Origin: a virus
Direction: 5' to 3' (one strand)
Length of the DNA: 64,000 nt
IMG/VR virus record: IMGVR_UViG_3300026132_000002
Coordinates: 1 to 64,000 of that record
Numbering within the stretch: position 1 is the first letter of the stretch; the number at the start of each line of letters is the position of its first letter. The notes under the pieces were generated by a model. That model ran no database searches, was not told the origin of the DNA, and saw only the letters and a list, made by a program, of their open reading frames with translations. The translations under genes were made by a program, and so were the position numbers. Below are positions 17,345-25,257 of this stretch, piece after piece.

Positions 17345-18769
17345 TTACTCAGGCGTAGGTTGCAATACCAAGTCCAGATTAGTAGGTGTAGCCCCCGTTC
17401 CCACCGGCTGTACCGTGGCTTTGACTGCTGCAAGCCCTAGTTCAGTCGTCGTGGTGTTAATATTGAGAACTGACTGTACGCGATTGTCGGAAAGCAATGC
17501 CGCTTTTGCGTAGGTGTTCATCATCTTTATTGTCGTAGAGGTCATCGGTTCTCCCAACATGGACGCAAGTCGAGAACCGTAACCCGTGCTATAGATGTAG
17601 CCGCCTAAAGGGGTGAGCAATCTGCGGATCAATGCTGCATTCAGATTATCGTACCCCACCATAATCTGGAAATCCCCATTCCATTGGGGCAAATCCCCAG
17701 ATACAGGACCGTAATTAAGATCAACCCCAAGGGTGTTGTAGAAGTAATTGGATTGTTGCGTAGAAGCTTGCGGGGTAGGAAGCACGAGCCTGTCTCCCGG
17801 CGTAGCCACCCCACTTCTAGAGGTATCGGCAACATACGGAGGGGAGAGATTGTTCAGGGTAGCGATCTGGGTCCATTCTGTGTAGTCCCCTGTCGTTCGG
17901 GCAGCGAAGTCCATCAATGTCTCTCCCTGATGCAAAATAGCAGTCTTGGGGGAAGGACTGGAAAGTTGGCGATACTCAATCAGGACTTCCTGACAGTACA
18001 GAATCAGTTTTTGCAGGGCATACTTGGTGAGCAATAGCATCTGCAGGGAATCATCTGTTACCCGGTTCCAGAAAAGACTGGACAGTTGCAAAAGTAGAGG
18101 CTGCACCAAGGCAAAGTTCCATAACTGTTGGTCAGTCAGAGCAGCACTGGTAGTGATGTAAGTGGAGAGAAAATCTACTTGCCGGTTGGTGAGGTCTGTC
18201 ATATTGGACAGGGTATCCAGCAAACTAGGAGGGTAAGTAATTCCCGAGTTGGTAAGATCGTCAGCGATGCGGCCCCACCCCAGAGCATTATCCTTGGCTG
18301 CATCCACCAGTCCCGAAGCTGTCATTGTGGAAGGGGATGCTTCAGCATTGAAACCCCCCAGATATTCATAGAGTTTGGGGTCACTTACAATTGTGTGACC
18401 TTTGTATAGATCAGTAGCCGGAGAGACCTCTACCGAGCAATGAGTTGCCAAATCACCAGCGGCTTTTTGCACGGCATCCAGACGATTGGTAAGATACTCC
18501 TGATCAATTGTTCCAAGGGCCAGCGGGTAAGAAGCCAACTGATCCAGATTGTCATAGAGGCGGTTGATGCCGTAGCAAATGATTTGTGCTTCCGTGTAGA
18601 AGAGCAGATTGCGCATGGAAGTCAGCAACGCATACAGATATCCCCACGAAGGAGTCTTGGGGAAGTTCGTGATCGTGGTTCCCGTATTGGTGAATACATC
18701 ATTGAGCACCAGACGTAACTGCGACATGGCACTCGTCAGATCGCCTGAGGGGTTGCTATAGATGCTCAT
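17345..18769 (-). CDS. Baseplate protein: LysM plus gp25-like fusion
   Basis: 474-aa protein with three parts: an N-terminal helical region (1-270) of unknown fold, a LysM-like segment at about 278-332 (ILHQGETLMDFAA, then WTQIATLNNL and PGDRLVLP), and a C-terminal gpW/gp25-like wedge domain (about 345-450: LIRRLLTPLGGYIYSTGYGS, then a region ending DNRVQSV). Separate gp25 proteins are usually about 130 aa, so this is a fusion. LysM domains bind N-acetylglucosamine polymers or serve as protein adaptors in baseplates. It is upstream of baseplate J as expected for gp25. Confidence 0.75.
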   Translation of the reverse strand: MSIYSNPSGDLTSAMSQLRLVLNDVFTNTGTTITNFPKTPSWGYLYALLTSMRNLLFYTEAQIICYGINRLYDNLDQLASYPLALGTIDQEYLTNRLDAVQKAAGDLATHCSVEVSPATDLYKGHTIVSDPKLYEYLGGFNAEASPSTMTASGLVDAAKDNALGWGRIADDLTNSGITYPPSLLDTLSNMTDLTNRQVDFLSTYITTSAALTDQQLWNFALVQPLLLQLSSLFWNRVTDDSLQMLLLTKYALQKLILYCQEVLIEYRQLSSPSPKTAILHQGETLMDFAARTTGDYTEWTQIATLNNLSPPYVADTSRSGVATPGDRLVLPTPQASTQQSNYFYNTLGVDLNYGPVSGDLPQWNGDFQIMVGYDNLNAALIRRLLTPLGGYIYSTGYGSRLASMLGEPMTSTTIKMMNTYAKAALLSDNRVQSVLNINTTTTELGLAAVKATVQPVGTGATPTNLDLVLQPTPE

Positions 18770-18771
18770 TC

Positions 18772-19395
18772 TTATGGTGCCCAGATTTGGGGAGTAAGTG
18801 TAGGAATATTGGAAAGGCCGAAGCTAGGCTGCGAAAGCTCATTCCACAAGGAAGTCTCTTGCTGCGTGGGCTGTCCCAGATTCTGTACGGCAGCAAGACG
18901 CAGTTCAAAGAAGACCCAAAGCGGGCTTCTTTCTGATTGGCGATAATTGATCTGCCCGACTGGCATGACTTCCCATGCCTCATCTAAGAAGAAATCATAG
19001 AACTCCAAGGCCACCGTGGACTGCTTTTGTTCATAGCGAGCATTGGCAACACGCTCACTGTAGGTAGAGAGCATGATGTTCAGGTCATCCAAGGAATCCA
19101 GCCCACTCTTGCGGTAGCCGGTGGTATTGTGGTAGTTCCAACCTGTGGTTCCACGCAAAATAAAGGTCGGGGGCGTCTCACCATAACGGTCAATGATTCG
19201 GTAGACGCCGGTGCTCTGTGATGATTGTACGTGGTACATATTATTCATCACGTCATACTGACGATCCATCTGCTGCGGGCTGATGGGAAAGACAAACGGC
19301 TGAAGAAGCTGCGCTTTTGTAGCGCCTTCAACGAGCTTCAGGATATAGGTAGCTCGAAGATCATTGAATCTGAGTATCTGCCGATAAACTGCCAT
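18772..19395 (-). CDS. Baseplate/tube-hub adaptor-like protein
   Basis: 207-aa protein with a FPISPQQMDRQYDV segment, then VYRIIDRYGETPPTFILRGT and W-rich strands, a pattern seen in proteins that connect tail tube to baseplate hub (FPxxPxxM... GxxP.TF.L.GTTG). The C-terminus is a proline-rich tail ending in IWAP. It is encoded three bases from the gp25-like fusion and is most likely part of the same wedge/hub assembly. No exact family name is claimed. Confidence 0.5.
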   Translation of the reverse strand: MAVYRQILRFNDLRATYILKLVEGATKAQLLQPFVFPISPQQMDRQYDVMNNMYHVQSSQSTGVYRIIDRYGETPPTFILRGTTGWNYHNTTGYRKSGLDSLDDLNIMLSTYSERVANARYEQKQSTVALEFYDFFLDEAWEVMPVGQINYRQSERSPLWVFFELRLAAVQNLGQPTQQETSLWNELSQPSFGLSNIPTLTPQIWAP

Positions 19396-19406
19396 GATGA
19401 ATCCGT

Positions 19407-19724
19407 CTAGAAAAGTTTAATGCCCCACACCCAATGCAGGACACCTATGATGTTAAAAGCCATGTAGGCACTATTAGCTACAAGGAGACTCCACATGCGC
19501 CGATGAAAAGCAATAGAAGCCCACAAGAAATTGGCCGGAAGGATGAAGAAGTAGGCAATATCCATATGCTGCAGAGCGACCAACATGCTTCCCGTCAACC
19601 CCACAACCGTAGCGCCCCACTTCAGTACCTTCCATAGATAGAGCAACCACTTGGAGCTTTCTCTTTCAGTAACAACGCGCCGTTCCGGTGGCGCCGGGGA
19701 AAGTCCCTTTTCTATCAGCTTCAT
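19407..19724 (-). CDS. Small multi-pass membrane protein
   Basis: 105-aa protein with a charged N-terminus (to about residue 25) and three hydrophobic helices (about 31-48, 53-70 and 76-100). The last ends in FNIIGVLHWVWGIK. The N..Y..FN..G...W pattern is reminiscent of PnuC/YgjV-type small membrane proteins; a protein of similar kind is encoded at 55952. It is unusual inside a baseplate gene run. Function unknown. Confidence 0.55.
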   Translation of the reverse strand: MKLIEKGLSPAPPERRVVTERESSKWLLYLWKVLKWGATVVGLTGSMLVALQHMDIAYFFILPANFLWASIAFHRRMWSLLVANSAYMAFNIIGVLHWVWGIKLF

Positions 19725-20161
19725 GTGTATGTGCCGTGGTATTTGTACCCGTCTTTAAGCCACGCTTGGACTTCCCATTCCGGAAAGTCAAGCATATGGA
19801 TTCCATACCCCTTGTGCCGATGATGTTCAGCACACAACACTCTCATGTTATCTGCGCTGTCTACGAACTTCTGCAGAGTCTCGTACTTGGCAGCTTCCGG
19901 GTGATCCTTCTTCAGCTTCTTAAAATCAATGGCGTTAGCCATGCTCCATTCAATGACGAAGTGATGAAGCTCCCGGTTATCGTGTACTCCACAGACCCAA
20001 CATCCGATATTGCGTTCGTCAATAATGGTCTTTCGGGTAGCTCGGTATTCCGAACTTTCTGACCGGCGCTCATGCTCCGGGTAGTACAGCGCAAAACGCA
20101 AGGTCATCTTTCTCAGATGATAATGAACCTTGTTCTTACTGATTGATTCAAGGTGGTTCAT
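19721..20161 (-). CDS. HNH-type endonuclease-like protein
   Basis: 146-aa protein with a CWVCG knuckle, LHHF, and DNMRVLCAEHH: a Cys4-type HNH nuclease core. I chose ATG 20161, which forms an ATGA overlap with the upstream stop and gives a normal leader; a longer in-frame start would run into the upstream gene. Free-standing HNH nucleases are common homing or DNA-processing enzymes in phages. It sits between a membrane protein and propeller-like tail proteins, so it may be an inserted mobile gene. Confidence 0.7.
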   Translation of the reverse strand: MNHLESISKNKVHYHLRKMTLRFALYYPEHERRSESSEYRATRKTIIDERNIGCWVCGVHDNRELHHFVIEWSMANAIDFKKLKKDHPEAAKYETLQKFVDSADNMRVLCAEHHRHKGYGIHMLDFPEWEVQAWLKDGYKYHGTYT

Positions 20162-20874
20162 GCCGGGGTTATTTTTATCAGGCTTCCATATAAGGAAGAG
20201 GAAGCGTAAAGAGTAGTGCCATCCCAATGAAGAGCATTGATCCCGATTTTCACACCGGAAATCTGCCCGCTAGGATCGGGGATATTCTGGGGATAGCCGG
20301 AAGACATGGCGGTTCCTGTACCGCTCATGTAGTATAAAGTGTTGTCATCCGTGACAGCAAAGACATTCCCACTATTGTCCGGGGTCATTGCCATAATTTG
20401 GCGTGTGCCCGTGGAATAAATAGGGGTCCAGCTTGAGCCACCGTAGATGCTCATCCCATAGCGATGCCCCGGCTCCAAGGAAACATTGCCTGTCTGTCGG
20501 TAGCGGTTTACTTCAGCGTTGTCTTGAAGGATGTATAAATCTCCCGCCGTGTAATAAAGGCCATGCGCTGATTGAGACAGGGATATGGTGACGAAATTGA
20601 CAAAGCCGCTAATGTTATCGGCGTGACCCAGACAATGAATTGAGTTGTTGGTATTGTCCAGAACGAAGACTACGCCACTTCCTGCCTGTATATCATCGGC
20701 ACTTCCAGCAAACGTGTGAGTGTCTTCTATAGCACTATCAAAAATGGAGTACACATATCCGGAAGCTCCTGAACTAGCAGAAGTGAAAGCCCGATAGGCA
20801 TCCAGAGGATCAGCTACGATCCTTGAAATGGTCCCTGTCACGCTGACAGTGCTGGAAATACTCCATGTAGCCAT
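20158..20874 (-). CDS. Beta-propeller-like virion protein
   Basis: 238-aa protein made of short repeated strands with NVFAVTDDNTLYYMSG, VVFVLDNTNNSIHCLG and TLYASSSLYGSLIK units, the look of a beta-propeller or similar repeat fold. No signal peptide is present. It neighbours another propeller-like protein and tail fibre genes; attachment to the tail or recognition of host glycans is plausible but unproven. Start is ATG with the upstream gene stop one base away. Confidence 0.5.
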   Translation of the reverse strand: MATWSISSTVSVTGTISRIVADPLDAYRAFTSASSGASGYVYSIFDSAIEDTHTFAGSADDIQAGSGVVFVLDNTNNSIHCLGHADNISGFVNFVTISLSQSAHGLYYTAGDLYILQDNAEVNRYRQTGNVSLEPGHRYGMSIYGGSSWTPIYSTGTRQIMAMTPDNSGNVFAVTDDNTLYYMSGTGTAMSSGYPQNIPDPSGQISGVKIGINALHWDGTTLYASSSLYGSLIKITPA

Positions 20875-20875
20875 A

Positions 20876-21979
20876 TTAACTTCCCAACAAAATCGTTACT
20901 GTAGAACCACCCGCTACGTAGGCTCGCGTAGTGGATGCAATCACTACATCGGTGGGATTCGTTACAGCCAAAGTACCGGAAGAAGCCCAAGAACTTCCGC
21001 TGTACTGAAACTCTTCCACTGTATTAGCCGAGGGTTCACACACCAGAACAGTCGTTCCTTTGGAATCTGCCGCTACCTTTCCCGCATTTGTCGCAGAAAG
21101 ATTAGCGTTATGAGACCAGACGCCTCCTATGTTTTCAAAGACTTCCACATTATTGATGGAAGGTTCAGAGACAAAAGCGTAGATATTCTGAGCTTCCAGA
21201 TAGGTAGGGGCAGCGGAAGTTGATAAGGTCTGGGCGCTGGACCACGTACCATCTGCATTCTGGGAGTATGCCGAAAACTGAGTATTGGCACTGTCGGCAA
21301 AGATAAGCTGAGAGTTGATGGAACGCATGCCTGAGGTCGCCATAGACAACGTGTCAGCAATTTTCCCGGCCATTACTAACCCAGAACTCGTATGAACAAT
21401 GCTTAGGGCACCTGCTGTAAAGGGGGTAGATACCGCTGTGCCCCATGTCCCACTCACCGTGCTACTAAAAGTGATAGAATTGAACGTCCCTGTGGTATCA
21501 GCTACGTACAGAAGTGATCCATCAGTTGCGAAATTACGCAACCAGCTTGCGGTAAGGCCGGATGCGCCACTTAATGTAACGCCGGTGAGAGCGCCACTTT
21601 GTGTGGTGTAGAAATTATTTGAGGTGTCCGTGACATACGGCTGAGTTCCTACCGTGCGAAGTCCTTCCAGAATGACATTGGAAGAAAGCTGATAGGGGGA
21701 GCCGGATACCGGAGTTGAGCCACTGATGGAAAGAAGCTCAGCCTTGCTCTTGAGTAGATAAGCTCCCGTGCCTCCATCTGTGTCTGCAGTCATTGTGATT
21801 GCAGAAGGGTCGGTGCCATAGATAGTGTAAGCTTGCAGGGAAGTCGTATCCCCCACGTAGATATCGTTGGGAGAATCCGAGCCTGCACTACAAATTAGAT
21901 ATTGCCCAGAACCATAGGGGACAAGATACGCGCCTCTCACAGGAGAAGTCGTAGTGCGATAGTAAGATGCAGTTGCCAT
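20876..21979 (-). CDS. Beta-propeller-like virion protein
   Basis: 367-aa Ser/Thr-rich protein with repeated strand units (GSLLYVADTTGTFNSITF, AQNIYAFVSEPSINNVEVF, GTTVLVCEPSANTVEEF). The Y(V/A)ADxxxxxV-type repeats resemble propeller blades. It is preceded by MATASYYR, without a signal sequence. It is adjacent to and same-strand with the similar 238-aa protein, suggesting a pair of tail-associated components. Family not identified. Confidence 0.5.
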   Translation of the reverse strand: MATASYYRTTTSPVRGAYLVPYGSGQYLICSAGSDSPNDIYVGDTTSLQAYTIYGTDPSAITMTADTDGGTGAYLLKSKAELLSISGSTPVSGSPYQLSSNVILEGLRTVGTQPYVTDTSNNFYTTQSGALTGVTLSGASGLTASWLRNFATDGSLLYVADTTGTFNSITFSSTVSGTWGTAVSTPFTAGALSIVHTSSGLVMAGKIADTLSMATSGMRSINSQLIFADSANTQFSAYSQNADGTWSSAQTLSTSAAPTYLEAQNIYAFVSEPSINNVEVFENIGGVWSHNANLSATNAGKVAADSKGTTVLVCEPSANTVEEFQYSGSSWASSGTLAVTNPTDVVIASTTRAYVAGGSTVTILLGS

Positions 21980-21983
21980 ATCA

Positions 21984-22547
21984 TTACGCGATCAGGGGCA
22001 GCAAACCGCTGTGGATAAACAGATATGCACAATAAGCCAGAAGGAATACACAGATTGCGCCGGTCGCTGTCTTTTCAATAAACTCCGTGTCCTTGCGATC
22101 CTTGATCCATGCCAGCAGTACGGAGAAAGGATAGAGAGCCGCAAGGGCGTAGAGAAGAAGACTGTTGTGGGCTTGCCAAGCCAGCAAGGGAAGCAGGGGC
22201 AACGCTCCTCCATATGCCATCTTGGCAAAGTTCAAATGCCATGCTCTGCGATGCTTTCCTCCTAGACCCCAACTATCGGTAGCCATTGCACCAAAGACGC
22301 CAATTCCAGAAAAGAAGCATAGGAGGCTCACAGCATTTTCTAAACGTACCCCAATTACTGCCAAGGCAAAGCACATTCCAATGAACCCTGCATCGAGCAC
22401 ATGGTGAAATTTTCCCATGAGGCCCGAGGAAATGGGCTCTGTGCGCAGTTTCTTGATTCTGTACTCTACAAATCCCGCGCACGCCATGAACGTGCTAACT
22501 CCAGCAGCGGTAACAAGAGCGGTTACAGAGGTGAGTTGATGAAGCAT
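21984..22547 (-). CDS. Multi-pass membrane protein, unknown function
   Basis: 187-aa protein with about five or six hydrophobic helices and conserved-looking polar residues between them (FHHVLDAGFIG, ATDSWGLGGKHRRAWHL). The pattern is weakly like DUF998-type small membrane proteins. I use ATG 22547, which has GGGG upstream and avoids overlapping the upstream stop. A multi-pass membrane protein in a tail fibre cluster is unexpected; possible roles include superinfection exclusion or host envelope change. Confidence 0.55.
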   Translation of the reverse strand: MLHQLTSVTALVTAAGVSTFMACAGFVEYRIKKLRTEPISSGLMGKFHHVLDAGFIGMCFALAVIGVRLENAVSLLCFFSGIGVFGAMATDSWGLGGKHRRAWHLNFAKMAYGGALPLLPLLAWQAHNSLLLYALAALYPFSVLLAWIKDRKDTEFIEKTATGAICVFLLAYCAYLFIHSGLLPLIA

Positions 22548-22548
22548 A

Positions 22549-22989
22549 TTACCCCACATAGGTATAGGTGAAGTTGACAGTTATTTGATTGGACCCTGTG
22601 TTTCCTTGGGAGTCCGTCACCACACATTTGAAAGTGCCGGAAGTATTGGAATTTCCTGTGTTGGAGACAGTAATGGAAGAGCCCGAACCACTAATACTTC
22701 CCGCTCCTGATACTTTAGACCATGCATAGGTGTAAGGAGAAAAACCTCCCGAGGGGGTGGCAGTTATAGTCGTGGAAGCCGTACAGGAAGTTGTACCGTT
22801 TAACCCATAGCTACAACTAGCGTTACCCGCAGATAGGGAAACTGAAACAGATGCGCTCCAGATAGTCACCCAACTGCTCCCATTCCATCTTCTTATGAAT
22901 TGCAAGTTTGTCCAAGCTGAACCATCCCATCTGTCAAGATGGGTAGAGGGTGTTACCCAACTGCTGCCATTCCATCTATCAAAAGCCAT
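22549..22989 (-). CDS. Ig-like fibre tip protein with FDRWNGSSW repeats
   Basis: 146-aa protein. The N-terminus carries three repeats of the form (F)DRWNGSSWV (residues about 3, 18 and 33), common in phage fibre proteins, followed by one Ig/PKD-like domain (about 50-140) with YTYAWSKV and TFKCVVTDSQGNTG. ATG 22989 lies just after the previous gene's stop; the longer start would overlap it. Likely a short tail decoration or receptor-binding element. Confidence 0.6.
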   Translation of the reverse strand: MAFDRWNGSSWVTPSTHLDRWDGSAWTNLQFIRRWNGSSWVTIWSASVSVSLSAGNASCSYGLNGTTSCTASTTITATPSGGFSPYTYAWSKVSGAGSISGSGSSITVSNTGNSNTSGTFKCVVTDSQGNTGSNQITVNFTYTYVG

Positions 22990-22990
22990 G

Positions 22991-24097
22991 TTAATAAATC
23001 CAAAGGTCACCCGTGGCGGTTGCCGTAGGCGTTCCTGACTGGACGAAAATCACCGGGTATCTTGTGGTGCCTGAGTTGTTATAGAGCTGATTGATCCCGC
23101 TGATGTTATGGGCTTGCATTGCAACATTGGAACGGAACTGAGGCACGGCCACGCTGCTGCCTATGTATAGGTTACCTCCAGTCTTCCAGAACCAGTTACT
23201 TACATTGCCCGCCGGGTCATTGAAAAGAACATCCACAGACCCATACTGAGAAAGGCTACCGTTAATGGCCATATTTCCGGAGCCGTCGTCTAGGGTATTC
23301 TTGTACGACTCCAACGTCGGCGCGCCACCGTTGTAGTTGGACACAAGGAAGTTACTCTGGTTGGCGCCGTCCCAAAAGGATTGGATGAACTGTGTGGGGA
23401 TGCTACTGTTCAGCCGCACGTTCACCTGCGGATTTGAGGTGCTAGCACCGGTGGTCTGATAGACAGAACCGTGGCCCCCGGTGAATACCGTATTACTTGA
23501 GTTACGGAACCCATTAGCAGTTATCAAACCTGAGTCATTGACAGTCAATACCGCAGTAGAAGTAGACAGGTTGTATATCTGCACCGATTGTCCGGTGGAG
23601 ATATCCAGATAAGTAGCACTACTGCTTCCGATATTATTGGTAAGGCGTAAGGCGTCCCCTGAGGCTACATACAGGGTAAGTCTGGGAGTTCCACCTGCAT
23701 CCTTGATGTACAGTCCTTCCCCACTTGTAGCCGGTCCACCTACACCCGAGTTAGGCAGATATAGGCTTCCCCCATAATTCTGGGTGCTCGGCGATCCTCC
23801 ACTGTTCATCACAATCACAGTAGGGATAGAGAAATTCACCAGAGCATTGTTGTTGGAACTGTAGAGAACCGTATCCCGGCTAATGGAATCGGTACTGCTG
23901 TCATAAGTACCCTGTCCTAGTTCCCATTCATTGGATGTAGCTCCCCCACTGGACTTTCCCGATATGGAATAGCCCACCGTATCACCATTGGCATAAACCG
24001 ATGAAAAGGTACGATTAGCAGTCAAAGCACCTTGCAGAGAGATACTGCCGGTGCCACTGACTGTACCAGTTTCAGCTACTCGGGGTGTCGTCTTCAT
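22991..24097 (-). CDS. Tail fibre protein
   Basis: 368-aa fibre-like protein: N-terminal attachment-type sequence (RVAETGTVSGTGSISLQGA), a head domain with NGDTVGYSISGKSSGGA and EWELGQGTY, followed by long repetitive beta sequence with ISTGQSVQIYNLS and GLITANGF, typical of trimeric fibre shafts. No chaperone domain at its end. The start overlaps the preceding gene by 26 bases. It probably forms part of the host-recognition apparatus with the other fibre genes at 13-22 kb. Confidence 0.65.
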   Translation of the reverse strand: MKTTPRVAETGTVSGTGSISLQGALTANRTFSSVYANGDTVGYSISGKSSGGATSNEWELGQGTYDSSTDSISRDTVLYSSNNNALVNFSIPTVIVMNSGGSPSTQNYGGSLYLPNSGVGGPATSGEGLYIKDAGGTPRLTLYVASGDALRLTNNIGSSSATYLDISTGQSVQIYNLSTSTAVLTVNDSGLITANGFRNSSNTVFTGGHGSVYQTTGASTSNPQVNVRLNSSIPTQFIQSFWDGANQSNFLVSNYNGGAPTLESYKNTLDDGSGNMAINGSLSQYGSVDVLFNDPAGNVSNWFWKTGGNLYIGSSVAVPQFRSNVAMQAHNISGINQLYNNSGTTRYPVIFVQSGTPTATATGDLWIY

Positions 24098-24410
24098 CTT
24101 CTTTGTCAGATTCTAAATCAATCCAGTTTTCGAATACTGCATGTCCGATTCTGGCTACCCGTGAGGTTTCTATGTCCACGATCAACCGTACAATGCAACG
24201 TCTGTCAGTTGCCAATTCCCACTTAGGGATATTAAGAACTTCCAATAATTTGGAAAATGCCGAGGCATCCGGCACCGCAATCGGTCCTACTTTAGCCGTG
24301 TTGTGAGTGTCCTCGTTAGGGAATAGGAAAACAATTTCTGCCCCCAAGGTCCCATCGGCCAGCATCCCTAAAGAGGTGTCTACAACAATTCCATTCCTTA
24401 GATCATACAT
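24072..24410 (-). CDS. Hypothetical protein with acidic tail
   Basis: Unrecognised 112-aa protein with a compact alpha/beta N-terminal part (NGIVVDTSLGMLADGTLGAE) and a strongly acidic C-terminus (LESDKEDEDDTPSS). AAGGAAAC precedes the ATG. It sits between spike and fibre genes and could be a fibre assembly or baseplate accessory factor. No motif supports a specific role. Confidence 0.5.
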   Translation of the reverse strand: MYDLRNGIVVDTSLGMLADGTLGAEIVFLFPNEDTHNTAKVGPIAVPDASAFSKLLEVLNIPKWELATDRRCIVRLIVDIETSRVARIGHAVFENWIDLESDKEDEDDTPSS

Positions 24411-24420
24411 AGTAGTTTCC

Positions 24421-25257
24421 TTACTTATCTACGGTGACACGCTCTGATTCAATAGTCGTGGAATCAATCGGCGTGACGGGCGGAGACGTGGTGCCTCCTA
24501 CGGAATCAATATGCTCATGCTCAGAGAGCCACTGCACAGTCTTAGAAACCAAGGCCAAGGAATCCGTGATATCGTTAAACTGTGTTTGCGCTCCACTAGC
24601 ACTGTTAATTTTCACGTTGCCGCTGGCATCAATTTCAATGGATGCCCCATTACAGTTGATCGTGAACGTCTTGCCAGTGGTGATATCCAGCGTGGCATTT
24701 CCACTAGGATCAATCGTAGCGGAAGTTCCGCTCGCATGGTGGATGTGCAGGTATTTGGGAGAAGCCGTCTTGGCAACTCTTTCCGATACCGGGTACTCAT
24801 TACGCTCAATGGAGCTAGTTCCATCGACCTGATACTCATGGCGGTATACCGTGGGTACAGAAGTAGTCTCACCAAGCTTGAAGTAGGAACCATCCGGGGA
24901 CCAATAAGTGAAGTCTCCCTTCTCATCCAGATAACGAAACGCTCCGCACCAGTGAGCGAAATAGTTTTCAAAAGGAGAACCGGAATCCGAAGTGATGGCA
25001 TTGGTGGGGCTGTCATAAATGGAACCTAGCCAGAAACCGTCTCTAGAGTCCTGATTGGGGAAGATAACCAGTCCCGCTGTTCCAATGCGGGGCATTTCCA
25101 CCTGATTGACTGCGGCTCCATCCGCCGGGCCTGCAAAGAGCATGCGTACCGGAGGCACCGATTGGCCCCCTGCGCCAATAACGTAGAGAAGCCGTTGCTC
25201 GGCGTCATAGCCGCGCACCCATGCTTTGGTTATGAACGGTACGTCACCGAGACTCAT
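24421..25257 (-). CDS. Baseplate spike (gpV/gp45-like)
   Basis: 278-aa membrane-piercing spike protein. An N-terminal OB-like domain (VPPVRMLFAGPADGAAVNQV, then GTAGLVIFPNQDSRDGFWLG) is followed by a C-terminal repetitive beta-helix (SGNATLDITTGKTFTINCNG). The HIHHASG segment could bind a metal ion at the apex. Its start overlaps the hub gene by four bases. It would form the trimeric tip that punctures the outer membrane. Confidence 0.75.
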   Translation of the reverse strand: MSLGDVPFITKAWVRGYDAEQRLLYVIGAGGQSVPPVRMLFAGPADGAAVNQVEMPRIGTAGLVIFPNQDSRDGFWLGSIYDSPTNAITSDSGSPFENYFAHWCGAFRYLDEKGDFTYWSPDGSYFKLGETTSVPTVYRHEYQVDGTSSIERNEYPVSERVAKTASPKYLHIHHASGTSATIDPSGNATLDITTGKTFTINCNGASIEIDASGNVKINSASGAQTQFNDITDSLALVSKTVQWLSEHEHIDSVGGTTSPPVTPIDSTTIESERVTVDK

